From contig JAQYPT010000028.1 in assembly GCA_028726625.1 (NCBI GenBank), positions 1 to 57,898 of the forward strand: a DNA stretch of 57,898 nt, written 5' to 3'. Below, in pieces: positions 1 to 11,670 of the stretch; position 1 is the stretch's first letter; each line of letters begins with the position of its first letter. A program made the translations under genes and the position numbers. The notes under the pieces are model-generated. The model was not told the DNA's origin and searched no databases. It saw only the letters and a program-made list of their open reading frames with translations. The DNA comes from Prevotellaceae bacterium. Its GTDB lineage: Bacteria; Bacteroidota; Bacteroidia; Bacteroidales; Bacteroidaceae.

Positions 1-173
1 ATGTCTTTTCCTAAAATCGCTTGACAGTTTTTAGTTGTTTATTCTATATTTCTTGTCAATATTTTTTTTATTGTACTATTTAACTTGCCAATCTCCATTT
101 TCGAGGCTTATAAGCACATCCTTTGGCTGAGAAAAGAAACAGCCTAAAGAGGAGCGAGCCTTGTTTTGGGCAA

Positions 174-204
174 GTTCTTCAGGGGCTCAATGCCCCTGGA
201 GAAC
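174..204. other. 13-bp stem-loop inside the IS, downstream of orfB
   Basis: Arms 174-186 and 192-204 pair over 13 bp with a single G-T wobble and a 5-nt loop. It lies between the transposase stop and the left end of the IS. It could act as a transcription or RNA-stability barrier; no T-run follows on either strand, so a terminator role is uncertain. Confidence 0.5.
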
Positions 205-263
205 TTAGGTAAGTTAGCCTGTAAGCGTCGCTCACCTTGTTTTGGGCTTGGCAAAGATAGTTC

Positions 264-1169
264 TTATTTTGCTGACACACGACTGTTTTTCTCTTTTTTC
301 CAAAGATTCGGCCCAGGTTCCTCTGCTGAGTATACGGCCATGGGCGTTTTCTTTCCGATGCTCATGTGTGGTCGCTTTAGGTTGTAGAAATCAATCATTT
401 GCGCTATTTCACGCTGGGCGTGATTGAAGTCTTGATACATCTGATGCTGATATATCCATTCAACTTTGAACGTGCCATTTTGCCTTTCGGCTATGGCGTT
501 GTCCGTTGGTTTGTAACATTCGGTCATGCTAACTCGGATGTGGTGTCTCATAAGCGTATCAATGTATTCGTTACAGGCGTATTGCACGCCTCTGTCAGAG
601 TGGTGTATGGTTCCGCAAAGGTTGTCTCCTCCGGCTTTTTGGATGGCCATGAGCAGTGCCTTCCGCGTGTTCTCCGCCTCCATGGTCTCTGACAGGCACC
701 AGCCTATCACTGCATGGGAATAGGCATCCGTGACCAGATGCAGGTACAGCACGTCATGGGTGATCCAGACATAGGTGATGTCTGCTACCCATAACTGGTT
801 AACCTGATCCACCTCAAGGTCTTGTACCAGATTCGGATATTTCTTGTAGCGATGGTTGGAGTTTGTCGTTCGTCGGCGTTTAGGCTTTTTCAACATCAGG
901 CCTTTACTGGAAAGCAGGCGGAGGAAGGCATCCCTCCCATGAGTGATTTCCACTCCCAAATCCTGCTTCAGCAGGTGATGTAATTTCACGCCTCCCAGTC
1001 CTGGGCAGCACTGGCGATAGTAGTCTACCATGGAGAGGATCAGACGTACGCGCTGTTGCTCGGAAACGATAGTCTTACGCTTGTTGTAATACCATTGGCG
1101 TCGTTTGTCAAACAGACCACACAATTCTTCGATGGATACCTTGGAGTATTCATTGTGCAGCGCCGTCAC
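264..1169 (-). CDS. IS3-family transposase OrfB (DDE integrase catalytic part)
   Basis: This is the catalytic half of an IS3-family transposase (rve/integrase core). An N-terminal HTH_21-like region is followed by the DDE core. The three acidic residues are visible in VADITYV, HSDRGVQY and AIAERQNG. The 301-residue length is typical. An in-frame GTG at 1167-1169 could start a separate OrfB, but IS3 elements usually make it as a fusion with OrfA by -1 frameshifting. A run of seven A followed by G on the minus strand at 1182-1190 is the expected slippery site. No internal stop is present, so the element may be active. Confidence 0.92.
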   Translation of the reverse strand: MTALHNEYSKVSIEELCGLFDKRRQWYYNKRKTIVSEQQRVRLILSMVDYYRQCCPGLGGVKLHHLLKQDLGVEITHGRDAFLRLLSSKGLMLKKPKRRRTTNSNHRYKKYPNLVQDLEVDQVNQLWVADITYVWITHDVLYLHLVTDAYSHAVIGWCLSETMEAENTRKALLMAIQKAGGDNLCGTIHHSDRGVQYACNEYIDTLMRHHIRVSMTECYKPTDNAIAERQNGTFKVEWIYQHQMYQDFNHAQREIAQMIDFYNLKRPHMSIGKKTPMAVYSAEEPGPNLWKKEKNSRVSAK

Positions 1170-1546
1170 TGTTTGACACCACCTTTTTTTAATATGGAAA
1201 TGCCCTCCTCGGCTTCGGCGATGTCTATCAATTTCTTGTAAGCGTAATTGCGAAGACGCTCGTATTCAAGAGCTTTCTCCAAATCAGCTATCCGCTTTTC
1301 AAAAGCGTCTTGAGCTGTGAATTCTACGTCAGGATGTGCCATTTTGTAAGTGTTGATAATTTCTTCTGGCAAAGATAAGCATTTTGAGTCAACAGGCCAC
1401 TTCTTCATCCACGCCAGCAGGAGACCGTGCGAGAGCCCGTACTTGCGAGCCACTGATAATTTAGAACCGCCGCCAGAAAAATATTCACTTAACACTTGCA
1501 GCTTGAACGCATCACTAAACTCTCTTCTTTTACTTGATTTCGTCAT
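1166..1546 (-). CDS. IS3-family transposase OrfA (helix-turn-helix)
   Basis: This 126-residue DNA-binding subunit has an N-terminal helix-turn-helix (about residues 8-50, with SVARKYGLSHGLLLAWMKKW). A heptad-like helical region follows (about 75-115), typical of the leucine zipper used for OrfA multimerisation. The ATG is at 1544-1546. The frame ends in a TGA that overlaps the orfB GTG. The A7G run near its 3' end would allow a -1 shift to produce OrfAB, the functional transposase. Confidence 0.9.
   Translation of the reverse strand: MTKSSKRREFSDAFKLQVLSEYFSGGGSKLSVARKYGLSHGLLLAWMKKWPVDSKCLSLPEEIINTYKMAHPDVEFTAQDAFEKRIADLEKALEYERLRNYAYKKLIDIAEAEEGISILKKGGVKQ
1182..1190 (-). promoter_or_regulatory. 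Programmed -1 frameshift site between orfA and orfB
   Basis: The minus strand reads A7G followed by GTGG in the last codons of orfA. In IS3-family elements such runs cause ribosomes to slip -1 and read into orfB. The -1 frame is open from here through orfB. Confidence 0.75.
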
Positions 1547-1725
1547 GTTTTTTTACTTTTTTTGAGTTTGATTATGTGTCAAGCTATTTCAGTATAAGAC
1601 AAACCGACCTTCAAAAGGCTCAAATTACCCTCTTGAGAAGCCAGAATGAGAATTTTGAAATGACCAAATAATCTGACAAAACCCTCCTTCAAAACACCTA
1701 CATTTGGGAGGATAAAACACCATTA

Positions 1726-1741
1726 GTGCAAACGATTGCAC
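1726..1741. promoter_or_regulatory. LacI-type operator upstream of the starch operon
   Basis: GTGCAAACGATTGCAC has perfectly complementary 6-nt arms (GTGCAA/TTGCAC) around ACGA. It fits the TGNAANCGNTNNCA pattern of LacI/CcpA-family operators, with a central CG. It lies about 55 bp upstream of the -7 box at 1796-1803, a position compatible with activation rather than simple blocking. A related site occurs at 50607-50620 upstream of the cytoplasmic alpha-amylase. No LacI-family gene is in the window, so the regulator is inferred. Confidence 0.6.
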
Positions 1742-1795
1742 AATGTTTTTCCAATAATTAGACTTCTAAACCAACTTCACCTTACTTATTATTTA

Positions 1796-1803
1796 TACAT
1801 TTG
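1796..1803 (+). promoter_or_regulatory. Candidate -7 box for the malQ operon
   Basis: TACATTTG matches the Bacteroidetes -7 consensus TAnnTTTG. No clear TTTG lies 19-21 nt upstream, which suits a promoter that needs an activator. The ATG of malQ is 50 nt downstream. Confidence 0.5.
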
Positions 1804-1853
1804 CATATATTAAGTACCAAACCTAAAGTTACTCAACTACTACACCTTAGTCT

Positions 1854-4559
1854 ATGAATCTATTATTTAACATTGAATACAAAACGGTTTTTGGGGAAGA
1901 CCTCATCTTGAATGTAGTGAATGAAGGTCAGCCTGCAGATGGGCTTTATACCCCTTATAGAATGTACACCACCGACGGACTGCACTGGCAGTGCGACCTC
2001 AAGCTACCTGCCACTGAAGAGCAAAATTCCCTTTGCTACTACTACTCGGTAGAATGTGACGGAAAGGTAACGCGCAAGGAATGGACCACTCTAACCCACC
2101 GCCTTGACCTCACGGCAGCCAAAGCGAAGCAATACCATGTGTACGACCACTGGATGCAGATACCAGAAGACTCGTACCTATACTCTTCGGCTTTCACCGA
2201 CTGCCTTCACCGCAGCACATTGCAAGCCCTGCAGCCCACGGCTTACGACAAGACGGTGCGCATTATCGTACGTTCTCCACAACTCAAACCCGACCAATAT
2301 TTAGTGCTGTCGGGCGACACCGAGGCATTGGGCGAGTGGAATATCAGCAAGGCACTGCCCATGTCCCAACACCAGCACAACGAATGGGTGGCGGACTTGG
2401 ACGCTGAAACGCTGAGCGAGCAGCACATAGAACTGAAGTTTGCAGCCCTGTCGTACTCCCTTCCCACGAACGAACCCATGTGGGAACCGTGCTTCAACCG
2501 CACCATTGACGTACCCAAGCTCAACCGTGGCAACGTGGTAGTGTACCACTTGGATCAGGCTTTCATGCCCATGCCCAACACAAAGGTGGCTGGAACGTTA
2601 GTACCCGTATTCTCACTACGCAGCAAAGGCAGCTTTGGTGTGGGCGACTTTGGCGACCTCAAGGCAATGATCGACTTTGTGGAAGCCACCGGACAGCACG
2701 TCCTTCAGTTGCTGCCCATCAACGACACCACAGCCACCTATACCTACACAGACTCTTACCCTTACAGCTGCATCAGCGTGTTTGCGTTGCATCCGCTCTA
2801 TTGCGACTTGCGCCAACTGCCCAAACTCAACGACAAGGCGCAGCAAGCGCAATTTGACGCCTTGCAAGAAGAGCTGAACTGCCTGCCACAGATAGACTAT
2901 GTCCGCGTGATGAGAAGCAAGATAGATTTCTTACAGCTACTCTTCAAGCAAGAGGGCAAACGCACCATGGGCACCAAGGCGTACAAGGCGTTCTTCGAAA
3001 AGAGCGCTCGCTGGCTGGTACCTTACGCACAGTTCTGCTACCTGCGCGACCAATATGGCACGGCAGACGCTACACAATGGCCCGACCACCACACATGGAA
3101 CGAGGCAGACCGCAAGGCGTTGAGCACCCCAAGCAACAAGGCATATCAACAAGTAGCGTTCTACTACTTCGTGCAGTTTGTGCTATACACCCAAATGAAG
3201 GAGGCGCACGCCTATGCGCAAAGCAAGCGCATCGTACTCAAAGGTGACGTGCCGATTGGTGTGAGTCGTCATGGCTGTGACGTTTGGGTAGAACCCAAGT
3301 ACTTCAATATGGACGGACAGGCAGGTGCGCCACCCGATGATTTCTCCGTAAACGGACAGAATTGGGGGTTCCCTACCTACAACTGGGACGAGATGTTGAA
3401 AGACGGATGCGCATGGTGGGAACGCCGTTTCAAGAACATGGCAGAGTTCTTCGATGCTTACCGCATCGACCACGTATTGGGATTCTTCCGCATTTGGGAA
3501 ATACCTATTAGCTGTGTCAACGGCTTGTGCGGTCAGTTTTCGCCATCGTTGGGTATGTCGCGCGAGGAGATAGCATCTTACGGACTCAACTTCCAAGAAG
3601 ATTTATTTACGAAGCCTTACGTCCGCAACTGGGTTATCGACAGGGTGTTTGGCGAACATCAGGAAGAGGTCATCGCCAAATACCTCAACCATATTCACGA
3701 CGACGTGTTTGAGCTGAACGAGCATTTCAACACCGAGCGCAAAATAGAAGCAGCCTTCGAGGGACAAGAAATGGACGAGAAGAACACATGGATACGCGAC
3801 GGACTGTATGCACTTGCCAACGATGTGTTGTTTGTTCGTGACAAGAAAAATCCTCACCTGTTCCACCCCCGCATCACGGCACAATTCAACTTCATCTACG
3901 AAAGTCTGTGGGATGTGGACAAACAGGCGTTCAACCGTTTGTACAACGAGTACTACTATCGCCGCAACAACCAGTTCTGGTATCACGAGGCGATGAAGAA
4001 ATTGCCTAAATTGGTACAGGCTACCCGCATGTTGGTGTGTGCCGAAGACTTGGGAATGGTGCCCGATTGCGTGGCATGGGTGATGAACGAGCTGCGCATC
4101 CTCAGTCTCGAGGTGCAGTCTATGCCCAAAGACCCAAAGGTAACCTTTGGCTATTTGCCTGGCAACCCCTACAGAAGTGTGGCTACCATATCCTCACACG
4201 ACATGCCAACGCTGCGCCAATGGTGGGACGAAGACTACCCACGCACACAGCATTATTACAACACCATGCTGGGAAAAGAAGGACCTGCCCCTCACCCACT
4301 GCCGGGTTGGTTGGCTCGCGACATCATTTGGCAACACTTGGCATCGCCTTCCATGCTTTGCATCCTATCCATACAAGACTGGTTATCCATGGACGAACGT
4401 CTCCGATTGGACGATGCCAACGCTGAACGCATCAACATTCCTGCCAATCCCAAGCACTATTGGCGTTATCGGATGCACCTGAACATAGAAGACATGCTGA
4501 CCGACAACAGCTTGGTGAGCAATCTACACGAACTAAATTCACAGTCGGGAAGGGTCTAA
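1854..4559 (+). CDS. malQ: 4-alpha-glucanotransferase (amylomaltase, GH77) with N-terminal starch-binding domains
   Basis: This enzyme transfers segments of alpha-1,4-glucan between maltodextrins, releasing glucose and longer chains for cytoplasmic use. At 901 residues it is much longer than a minimal MalQ because of two CBM20-like starch-binding modules (about residues 1-120 and 130-230). The GH77 catalytic domain follows. Catalytic residues are visible: nucleophile Asp539 in RIDHVLG, acid/base Glu731 in AEDLG, and Asp783 in SSHDMPT. No signal peptide is present, so it should be cytoplasmic. It is the first gene of a run with GH97, pullulanase and SusA-like genes and follows a LacI-type operator. 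Confidence 0.95.
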   Translation: MNLLFNIEYKTVFGEDLILNVVNEGQPADGLYTPYRMYTTDGLHWQCDLKLPATEEQNSLCYYYSVECDGKVTRKEWTTLTHRLDLTAAKAKQYHVYDHWMQIPEDSYLYSSAFTDCLHRSTLQALQPTAYDKTVRIIVRSPQLKPDQYLVLSGDTEALGEWNISKALPMSQHQHNEWVADLDAETLSEQHIELKFAALSYSLPTNEPMWEPCFNRTIDVPKLNRGNVVVYHLDQAFMPMPNTKVAGTLVPVFSLRSKGSFGVGDFGDLKAMIDFVEATGQHVLQLLPINDTTATYTYTDSYPYSCISVFALHPLYCDLRQLPKLNDKAQQAQFDALQEELNCLPQIDYVRVMRSKIDFLQLLFKQEGKRTMGTKAYKAFFEKSARWLVPYAQFCYLRDQYGTADATQWPDHHTWNEADRKALSTPSNKAYQQVAFYYFVQFVLYTQMKEAHAYAQSKRIVLKGDVPIGVSRHGCDVWVEPKYFNMDGQAGAPPDDFSVNGQNWGFPTYNWDEMLKDGCAWWERRFKNMAEFFDAYRIDHVLGFFRIWEIPISCVNGLCGQFSPSLGMSREEIASYGLNFQEDLFTKPYVRNWVIDRVFGEHQEEVIAKYLNHIHDDVFELNEHFNTERKIEAAFEGQEMDEKNTWIRDGLYALANDVLFVRDKKNPHLFHPRITAQFNFIYESLWDVDKQAFNRLYNEYYYRRNNQFWYHEAMKKLPKLVQATRMLVCAEDLGMVPDCVAWVMNELRILSLEVQSMPKDPKVTFGYLPGNPYRSVATISSHDMPTLRQWWDEDYPRTQHYYNTMLGKEGPAPHPLPGWLARDIIWQHLASPSMLCILSIQDWLSMDERLRLDDANAERINIPANPKHYWRYRMHLNIEDMLTDNSLVSNLHELNSQSGRV

Positions 4560-6761
<2,202 letters not shown>

Positions 6762-6776
6762 TCAATAACACCCTTA

Positions 6777-8729
6777 ATGATGAGACATTATCAATATTAT
6801 TTATTCCTGTTGTTGGCTTTTCTGATGCCAACAAGTAAATTATCATTATCTGCCAAAGTGTTCAACGAAATGGTTTATTCGCCTCAAAAAACTGCATTCA
6901 AGCTCAATGCGCCAAGCACTGCCAAGCATGTCGTGCTGCGTTTGTACAAAGAAGGCGAAGGTGGAAAGCCCACAAAGACTGTCAAGATGAAGTCAATGGG
7001 CAACGACGTGTGGACAAAAGAGATTAAGGGCGACCTGAAAGGTATGTACTATACCTTTGAAGTATTGGGTTACCAACAGCACAAAGGAGGCGAGACACCG
7101 GGCGTATTTGCCAAGGCTGTGGGCATCAATGGCAACAGAGGAGCCATCATTGACCTGCAAACAACCAACCCCGAGGGGTGGGAAAACGATAAGAGACCTG
7201 CGCTCGCATCGCCCTCCGACTTAGTGTTATACGAGATGCACGTACGCGATTACACCGATTCGCCTATCTCTCCAGCCGTTCATAAGGGCAAGTTTGTGGG
7301 ATTGGCTGAACCAAAAGCCATTGCCCACCTCAAAGAGTTAGGGGTGAATGCGGTACACTTGTTGCCTTCGTTCGACTTTGCTTCGGTGGATGAACACCAA
7401 ACCTCCAACGCCAACTACAACTGGGGATACGACCCAAAGAACTACAATGTGCCAGAGGGGGCATACAGTACCAACGCCAAAGACCCCAAAGTGCGCATCA
7501 AGGAGTTCAAACAAATGGTGCAAGCCCTGCACAAGGCGGGCATTCGTGTCATCCTCGACGTAGTGTACAATCACACGTTCGACATCGAAAACAGTAACTT
7601 TCAGCGAACTTACCCCGATTACTATTATCGCAAGGACGCAGAAGGCATGTACTCAAATGGGTCGGGTTGTGGCAACGAGACAGCCTCGGAAAAACCTTTG
7701 ATGCGGCAATTCATGTTAGAATCGGTAAAATATTGGATCAACGAATATCACATCGACGGCTTTCGTTTCGACCTCATGGGCATTCACGACATAGCGACCA
7801 TGAACGCTATTCGACAGGGAGTGGACAAGATAGACCCGTCTATTTATATCTATGGTGAGGGATGGAGCGCAGGCAGCTGTGCTTATCCTGCTGACAAACT
7901 CGCCATGAAAGCCAACATCCAACAACTGCCAGGCATTGCAGCCTTTAGCGATGAGTTGCGCGATGCATTGAGTGGTCCTTTCAGTGACGACAGGAAAGGA
8001 GCGTTCCTTGCTGGCATTGCTGGCGAGGAAGAGAGCATTAAGTTTGGCATCGCCGGTGCCATAGCGCACCCACAAGTAGACATGAGCAAAGTGAACTACA
8101 GCAAAGTGGCATGGGCAACCGAACCCACACAAATGATTAGTTATGTAAGTTGCCACGACGACATGTGCTTGGTGGACCGACTGAAGGCGTCTATACCCAA
8201 CATTTCTACCGAAGAAATCATCCGATTGAACTTGCTCGCACAAACGGCAGTGTTCACTTCACAAGGTGTTCCGTTTATGTTGAGTGGCGAAGAGATGCTT
8301 CGTGACAAACAAGGGGAACACAACTCGTACAAATCTCCCATAGAAATCAATCGGTTGGATTGGGACAATTTGCAGCGTTACCCACAGGTGTTCAGCTATT
8401 ACAAGGGTCTCATTGCATTGAGAAAGCAATACCACGCATTCCGTTTGGGCAACGCCGAGGCTGTGCGTCAGCATCTTACATTCCTCCCAACAGAGCCATG
8501 CTTGGTGGGTTATCGCTTGTTTGATGTCCCCACCAACAGTTACATCTACGTGCTGCTCAATGCCAACAAGACCGAGAAACAGGTATCCTTACCGGCTGGA
8601 GCGTACAACGTACTGTGCTACGATGGTGTCATTGATGTCAATGGAACAGAGAAATTGATGCTCGATGAACATGCCGACAAGGCCATTGTCCCTGCCCAAT
8701 CAGCCATGATTCTAAGAAAACAGCAGTAA
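6777..8729 (+). CDS. pulA: Type I pullulanase (GH13), exported
   Basis: This enzyme hydrolyses alpha-1,6 branch points of pullulan and limit dextrins. After a signal-like N-terminus (to about residue 26) come a CBM48-like beta domain (about 30-130) and the GH13 barrel. The type I pullulanase signature YNWGYDP is at residues 214-220. GH13 conserved regions are present: DVVYNH, nucleophile Asp332 in GFRFDLMG, acid Glu361 in YGEGW, and Asp461 in SCHDD. A C-terminal beta domain ends the protein. ATG codons at 6777 and 6780 are both possible. It starts 15 bp after the GH97 stop and ends 12 bp before the next gene, indicating an operon. Confidence 0.94.
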   Translation: MMRHYQYYLFLLLAFLMPTSKLSLSAKVFNEMVYSPQKTAFKLNAPSTAKHVVLRLYKEGEGGKPTKTVKMKSMGNDVWTKEIKGDLKGMYYTFEVLGYQQHKGGETPGVFAKAVGINGNRGAIIDLQTTNPEGWENDKRPALASPSDLVLYEMHVRDYTDSPISPAVHKGKFVGLAEPKAIAHLKELGVNAVHLLPSFDFASVDEHQTSNANYNWGYDPKNYNVPEGAYSTNAKDPKVRIKEFKQMVQALHKAGIRVILDVVYNHTFDIENSNFQRTYPDYYYRKDAEGMYSNGSGCGNETASEKPLMRQFMLESVKYWINEYHIDGFRFDLMGIHDIATMNAIRQGVDKIDPSIYIYGEGWSAGSCAYPADKLAMKANIQQLPGIAAFSDELRDALSGPFSDDRKGAFLAGIAGEEESIKFGIAGAIAHPQVDMSKVNYSKVAWATEPTQMISYVSCHDDMCLVDRLKASIPNISTEEIIRLNLLAQTAVFTSQGVPFMLSGEEMLRDKQGEHNSYKSPIEINRLDWDNLQRYPQVFSYYKGLIALRKQYHAFRLGNAEAVRQHLTFLPTEPCLVGYRLFDVPTNSYIYVLLNANKTEKQVSLPAGAYNVLCYDGVIDVNGTEKLMLDEHADKAIVPAQSAMILRKQQ

Positions 8730-8741
8730 AAAGAAAATAAG

Positions 8742-10661
8742 ATGAAGAAGTTATTATTTGTCATTTGCCTTTTGACACAGACTTTTACGACGTATGCCCA
8801 AATGCAAATAAACCGCATTGACCCAACCAATTGGTTTGTTGGGATGAAGGATGCGAGTTTGCAACTCATGGTGTACGGCAACGACTTGCACGGCACTCAA
8901 GTAACCACCCGTGACGCTGGCGTGCAAATAGACAGTGTGGTACAGATGCCCAACGCACATTATTTGTTGGCTTACCTCAACCTGAAGGACGCCAAGCCAG
9001 GCACCATCACACTGTCGTTCACCAAGGGAAAGAAAACCAAAAAGGTGAAATACGAGCTGAAGCAGCGGGAGATGAGTGGCGACAAGCGCATGGGATTCAC
9101 CAATGCCGATGTGCTGTACATGCTCATGCCCGACCGGTTTGCCAACGGAGACACCAAGAACGACCAGATAAAAGGCATGAACAAATATGTTTGCGACCGC
9201 ACAAAACCCAGTCTGAGACATGGGGGCGACTTGGAAGGCATTCGCAAACACCTCGATTACTTCACCAATTTGGGGGTTACCGCCCTATGGTTCACGCCCG
9301 TATTGGAAAACAATTCGCCCGACACCAACAACTTTAGTACCTACCACGGCTATGCCACGACAGATTATTATAAGGTAGACCCACGCTTTGGCACCAACGA
9401 GGAATATCGCCAGCTCATTGACGAAGCCCACCAAAAAGGACTTAAAGTGGTGATGGACATGATATTCAACCACTGCGGATTTGAACACCCATGGCTCAAA
9501 GAATTGCCCTCTGACGATTGGTTGAACGTGCCTGAATGGCTCGAGGAGGGCAAGAAGACAGGAAAAGACGAGAAGACAGGCATGTCAAATGGAACAAAAA
9601 CCGACTCCAAGTATTTGCAGACCAGCTATAAACTCACGCCCGTACTCGACCCATACGCTTCGAAAATAGACCTAAAAGAAACCGTTGACGGATGGTTTGT
9701 ACCCTCCATGCCCGACTTGAATCAGCGCAATCCGCACGTCATCAAATACCTCATCCAAAACAGTATATGGTGGATAGAGACTGTAGGCATCGATGGCATC
9801 CGCATGGACACCTATCCTTATGCCGACCGCAAAGCCATGGCACTGTGGATGAAGACGCTCAACGAGGAGTATCCTAACTTCAACGTGGTGGGCGAGACAT
9901 GGAACACAGAACCCGCTTATACCGCAGCTTGGCAAAAAGACAGCAAGCTGTCGGACATCAACAGCAACCTAAGAAGTGTCATGGACTTTAGTTTCTTTGA
10001 GAAAATCAACAAAGCGAAGAATGAAGAAACCGATGGCTGGTGGGACGGACTGAATAGGGTTTACAACTCACTGGTGTACGATTATCTTTACGAAAATCCG
10101 AAAGATGTCATGGCTTTCATCGAGAATCACGACACCGACCGATTCTTAGGTAATGGACAAGATGTCGCCGCACTGAAACAAGCCTTAGCTCTTTTGCTCA
10201 CCATGAACCGCACTCCGCAGCTGTATTACGGCACCGAAGTGCTGATGAATGGCACCAAAGAGATAACAGATGGTTATGTGCGACAGGATTTCCCGGGTGG
10301 TTTCCCGGGCGATATACACACGGCATTAACGGTAGAGGGCAGGTCAAAGGCACAAAACGACATGTTCAACTGGCTCAGCAAGCTGCTGCATTGGCGACAA
10401 GGCAATGAAGTGATAGTCCAAGGAAAGCAGATTCAGTTCATTCCTCATCAAGGGGTGTACGTCTTAGCACGCCAACATCAAGGTAAAACGGTGCTGACCA
10501 TCCTCAACGGAACTTCGAAAGAAGCCCAGTTGGACGTGAAGCGTTATGCCGAGATCATTGGCAAATCAACCACTGCCCATGACGTGATTAGCGGAGAAAA
10601 CGTGGATATAAGCAGAGATATAACTTTGGCTCCACGCCAAACTCTTGTCATTGAATTATAG
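8742..10661 (+). CDS. susA: SusA-like GH13 neopullulanase/cyclomaltodextrinase, exported
   Basis: This is a periplasmic amylase that cuts imported maltooligosaccharides, pullulan or cyclodextrins. It has a signal peptide (MKKLLFVICLLTQTFTTYA), a cyclomaltodextrinase-type N-terminal Ig-like domain (about 22-120), the GH13 barrel and a C-terminal beta domain. Catalytic residues are nucleophile Asp356 (GIRMDTYP), acid Glu385 (VVGETW) and Asp464 (ENHDTDRF). Its 639 residues are close to SusA of B. thetaiotaomicron. It is the last enzyme gene before a 1-kb gap holding repeats and the SusC promoter. Exact substrate preference cannot be read from sequence. Confidence 0.9.
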   Translation: MKKLLFVICLLTQTFTTYAQMQINRIDPTNWFVGMKDASLQLMVYGNDLHGTQVTTRDAGVQIDSVVQMPNAHYLLAYLNLKDAKPGTITLSFTKGKKTKKVKYELKQREMSGDKRMGFTNADVLYMLMPDRFANGDTKNDQIKGMNKYVCDRTKPSLRHGGDLEGIRKHLDYFTNLGVTALWFTPVLENNSPDTNNFSTYHGYATTDYYKVDPRFGTNEEYRQLIDEAHQKGLKVVMDMIFNHCGFEHPWLKELPSDDWLNVPEWLEEGKKTGKDEKTGMSNGTKTDSKYLQTSYKLTPVLDPYASKIDLKETVDGWFVPSMPDLNQRNPHVIKYLIQNSIWWIETVGIDGIRMDTYPYADRKAMALWMKTLNEEYPNFNVVGETWNTEPAYTAAWQKDSKLSDINSNLRSVMDFSFFEKINKAKNEETDGWWDGLNRVYNSLVYDYLYENPKDVMAFIENHDTDRFLGNGQDVAALKQALALLLTMNRTPQLYYGTEVLMNGTKEITDGYVRQDFPGGFPGDIHTALTVEGRSKAQNDMFNWLSKLLHWRQGNEVIVQGKQIQFIPHQGVYVLARQHQGKTVLTILNGTSKEAQLDVKRYAEIIGKSTTAHDVISGENVDISRDITLAPRQTLVIEL

Positions 10662-10670
10662 GTAGGAAGG

Positions 10671-10910
10671 TAGTTAACGAGAGTTAGCGGGGAGTTAAAA
10701 AGGAGTTAGCGGACATTAGTTCGGCAGAACAATAGAAACGAATGCTTTTTTAGTCAATCACAAAAAAGCTATTGTCCACTAACTCCTTTTTAACTCTCCG
10801 TTAACTCCTTTTTAACTCCCCAGCCACTTCTTTTTAACTCCCCACCAATTCCTTTTTAACTCCCCACTAACTCCTGTTTACTCCCTGTTTACTCCCGACA
10901 ACTCCCATCA
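10671..10910. repeat. Palindromic GGAGTTA-word element, copy 1 (family B)
   Basis: Arms 10681-10719 and 10769-10807 are inverted copies (about 35 of 39 positions pair) around a 49-nt loop. The right side continues as an array of TAACTCC-type words spaced about 10-11 nt apart to about 10910. The core words CGGACATTAG and CTATTGTC recur in the same layout at 47461-47580. It lies directly after susA, where it could act as a terminator or transcript-protecting fold. It encodes no protein. Confidence 0.75.
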
Positions 10911-10989
10911 ACCTTCCTTCGCCCCCACCCTTTGCCCTCGTTGCGAGATGTCAAGAAGAATCTTCCCGGCCTAAAACCGAGATATTTTT

Positions 10990-11375
10990 CTTTACAAACA
11001 TACCTTTCAAAATTTCATTATTTGACAACAGCAGTGCGTTTGGTTTCAAATACGCCAAGAATAAGGCACATTTATATCTCATTATCACACAACTCGTTAT
11101 AGCATTACGGCTGTAAATAGCAATTCTCTCATCAGTCTTGTTTTCTCAAAAGCATTGCTTTAGCAAGCTAATATGCATGCTTTTGCGATACAACAGCATA
11201 CTTGTAAGGGCGCTAAATGACGTATTTTGGAGGCTAATTTTGTCGTTTCGGGGGTTAAAAACACTTTTTTCAGGCTAAAAAGCTCCTTGCTTTCATCCGC
11301 CTGGCCTATTGTTTTTCTCCAGAAAGAAAATTCAGAAGGGCTGTTTTTGGGCCTTTTTTTTGTAAAAATAATTGA
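10990..11375 (-). repeat. Dispersed ~390-bp intergenic element, copy 1 (family A)
   Basis: Read on the minus strand, this matches 55930-56320 and 27728-28115. Positions 11272-11322 agree with 55974-56024 at 49 of 51 bases. Order of parts: a CAAAAAC/GCC-rich start, a CTGGAGAAAAACAATAGGCC box, GCATGC-type words, and an ATTTG...CAAAT hairpin with its AAA-rich tail near 10990-11050. No long open frame shared with the other copies was found. It lies between susA and the SusC promoter. Confidence 0.75.
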
Positions 11376-11575
11376 AGTTTTCAGTCTGTCCCCCCTTCGT
11401 TTCACTTTATTTTTGGGTATTCTACCAGTTTCTCCAATAAGTCGATTTTAGCCCAAGGTTACTATTCAGCGATGATTTGCAAGAAAAATCTTACAGCGGA
11501 ATAGGACCGAATCAGACCATTCTTACTACCACTGAACAGCTTCAAATCCATCGTAAAATGTTAATATTTGTTTTT

Positions 11576-11609
11576 TTTGCGTGAACTTTATTTAATTACT
11601 GTATATTTG
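11576..11609 (+). promoter_or_regulatory. Promoter of the starch SusC/SusD pair
   Basis: TTTG at 11576-11579 and TATATTTG at 11602-11609 match the Bacteroidetes -33/-7 promoter with a 22-nt spacer, slightly long. Transcription would start near 11616, giving a leader of about 55 nt before the SusC ATG at 11671. Confidence 0.6.
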
Positions 11610-11670
11610 CGAATAAAAGGAAAACTTAATAAAAACATAGTTGTTAATCCTTTAATAATTTATTATATTT

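Larger units (their letters stand above)
2..1601 (-). mobile_element. IS3-family insertion sequence, near complete
   Basis: The element is bounded by 25-bp imperfect inverted repeats at 2-26 and 1577-1601. Both begin TGTCTT read from outside and share a GCTTGACA inner end. Between them lie orfA and orfB on the minus strand in the usual IS3 arrangement. About 240 bp of non-coding DNA separates the orfB stop from the left end. The left flank is only one base, so a target-site duplication cannot be tested. The right end lies about 250 bp upstream of the starch operon, so the insertion may have separated that operon from its former upstream neighbour. The inverted repeats are seen directly; family assignment rests on the transposase motifs. 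Confidence 0.85.

Noticed and set aside
1..1. Target-site duplication of the IS element
   Set aside because: Only one base of left flank is in the window, so a 3-4 bp duplication cannot be tested.
11227..11451. Protein-coding frame in the family A element copy 1
   Set aside because: The other copies of the element do not keep this frame open; the sequence is a non-coding repeat.
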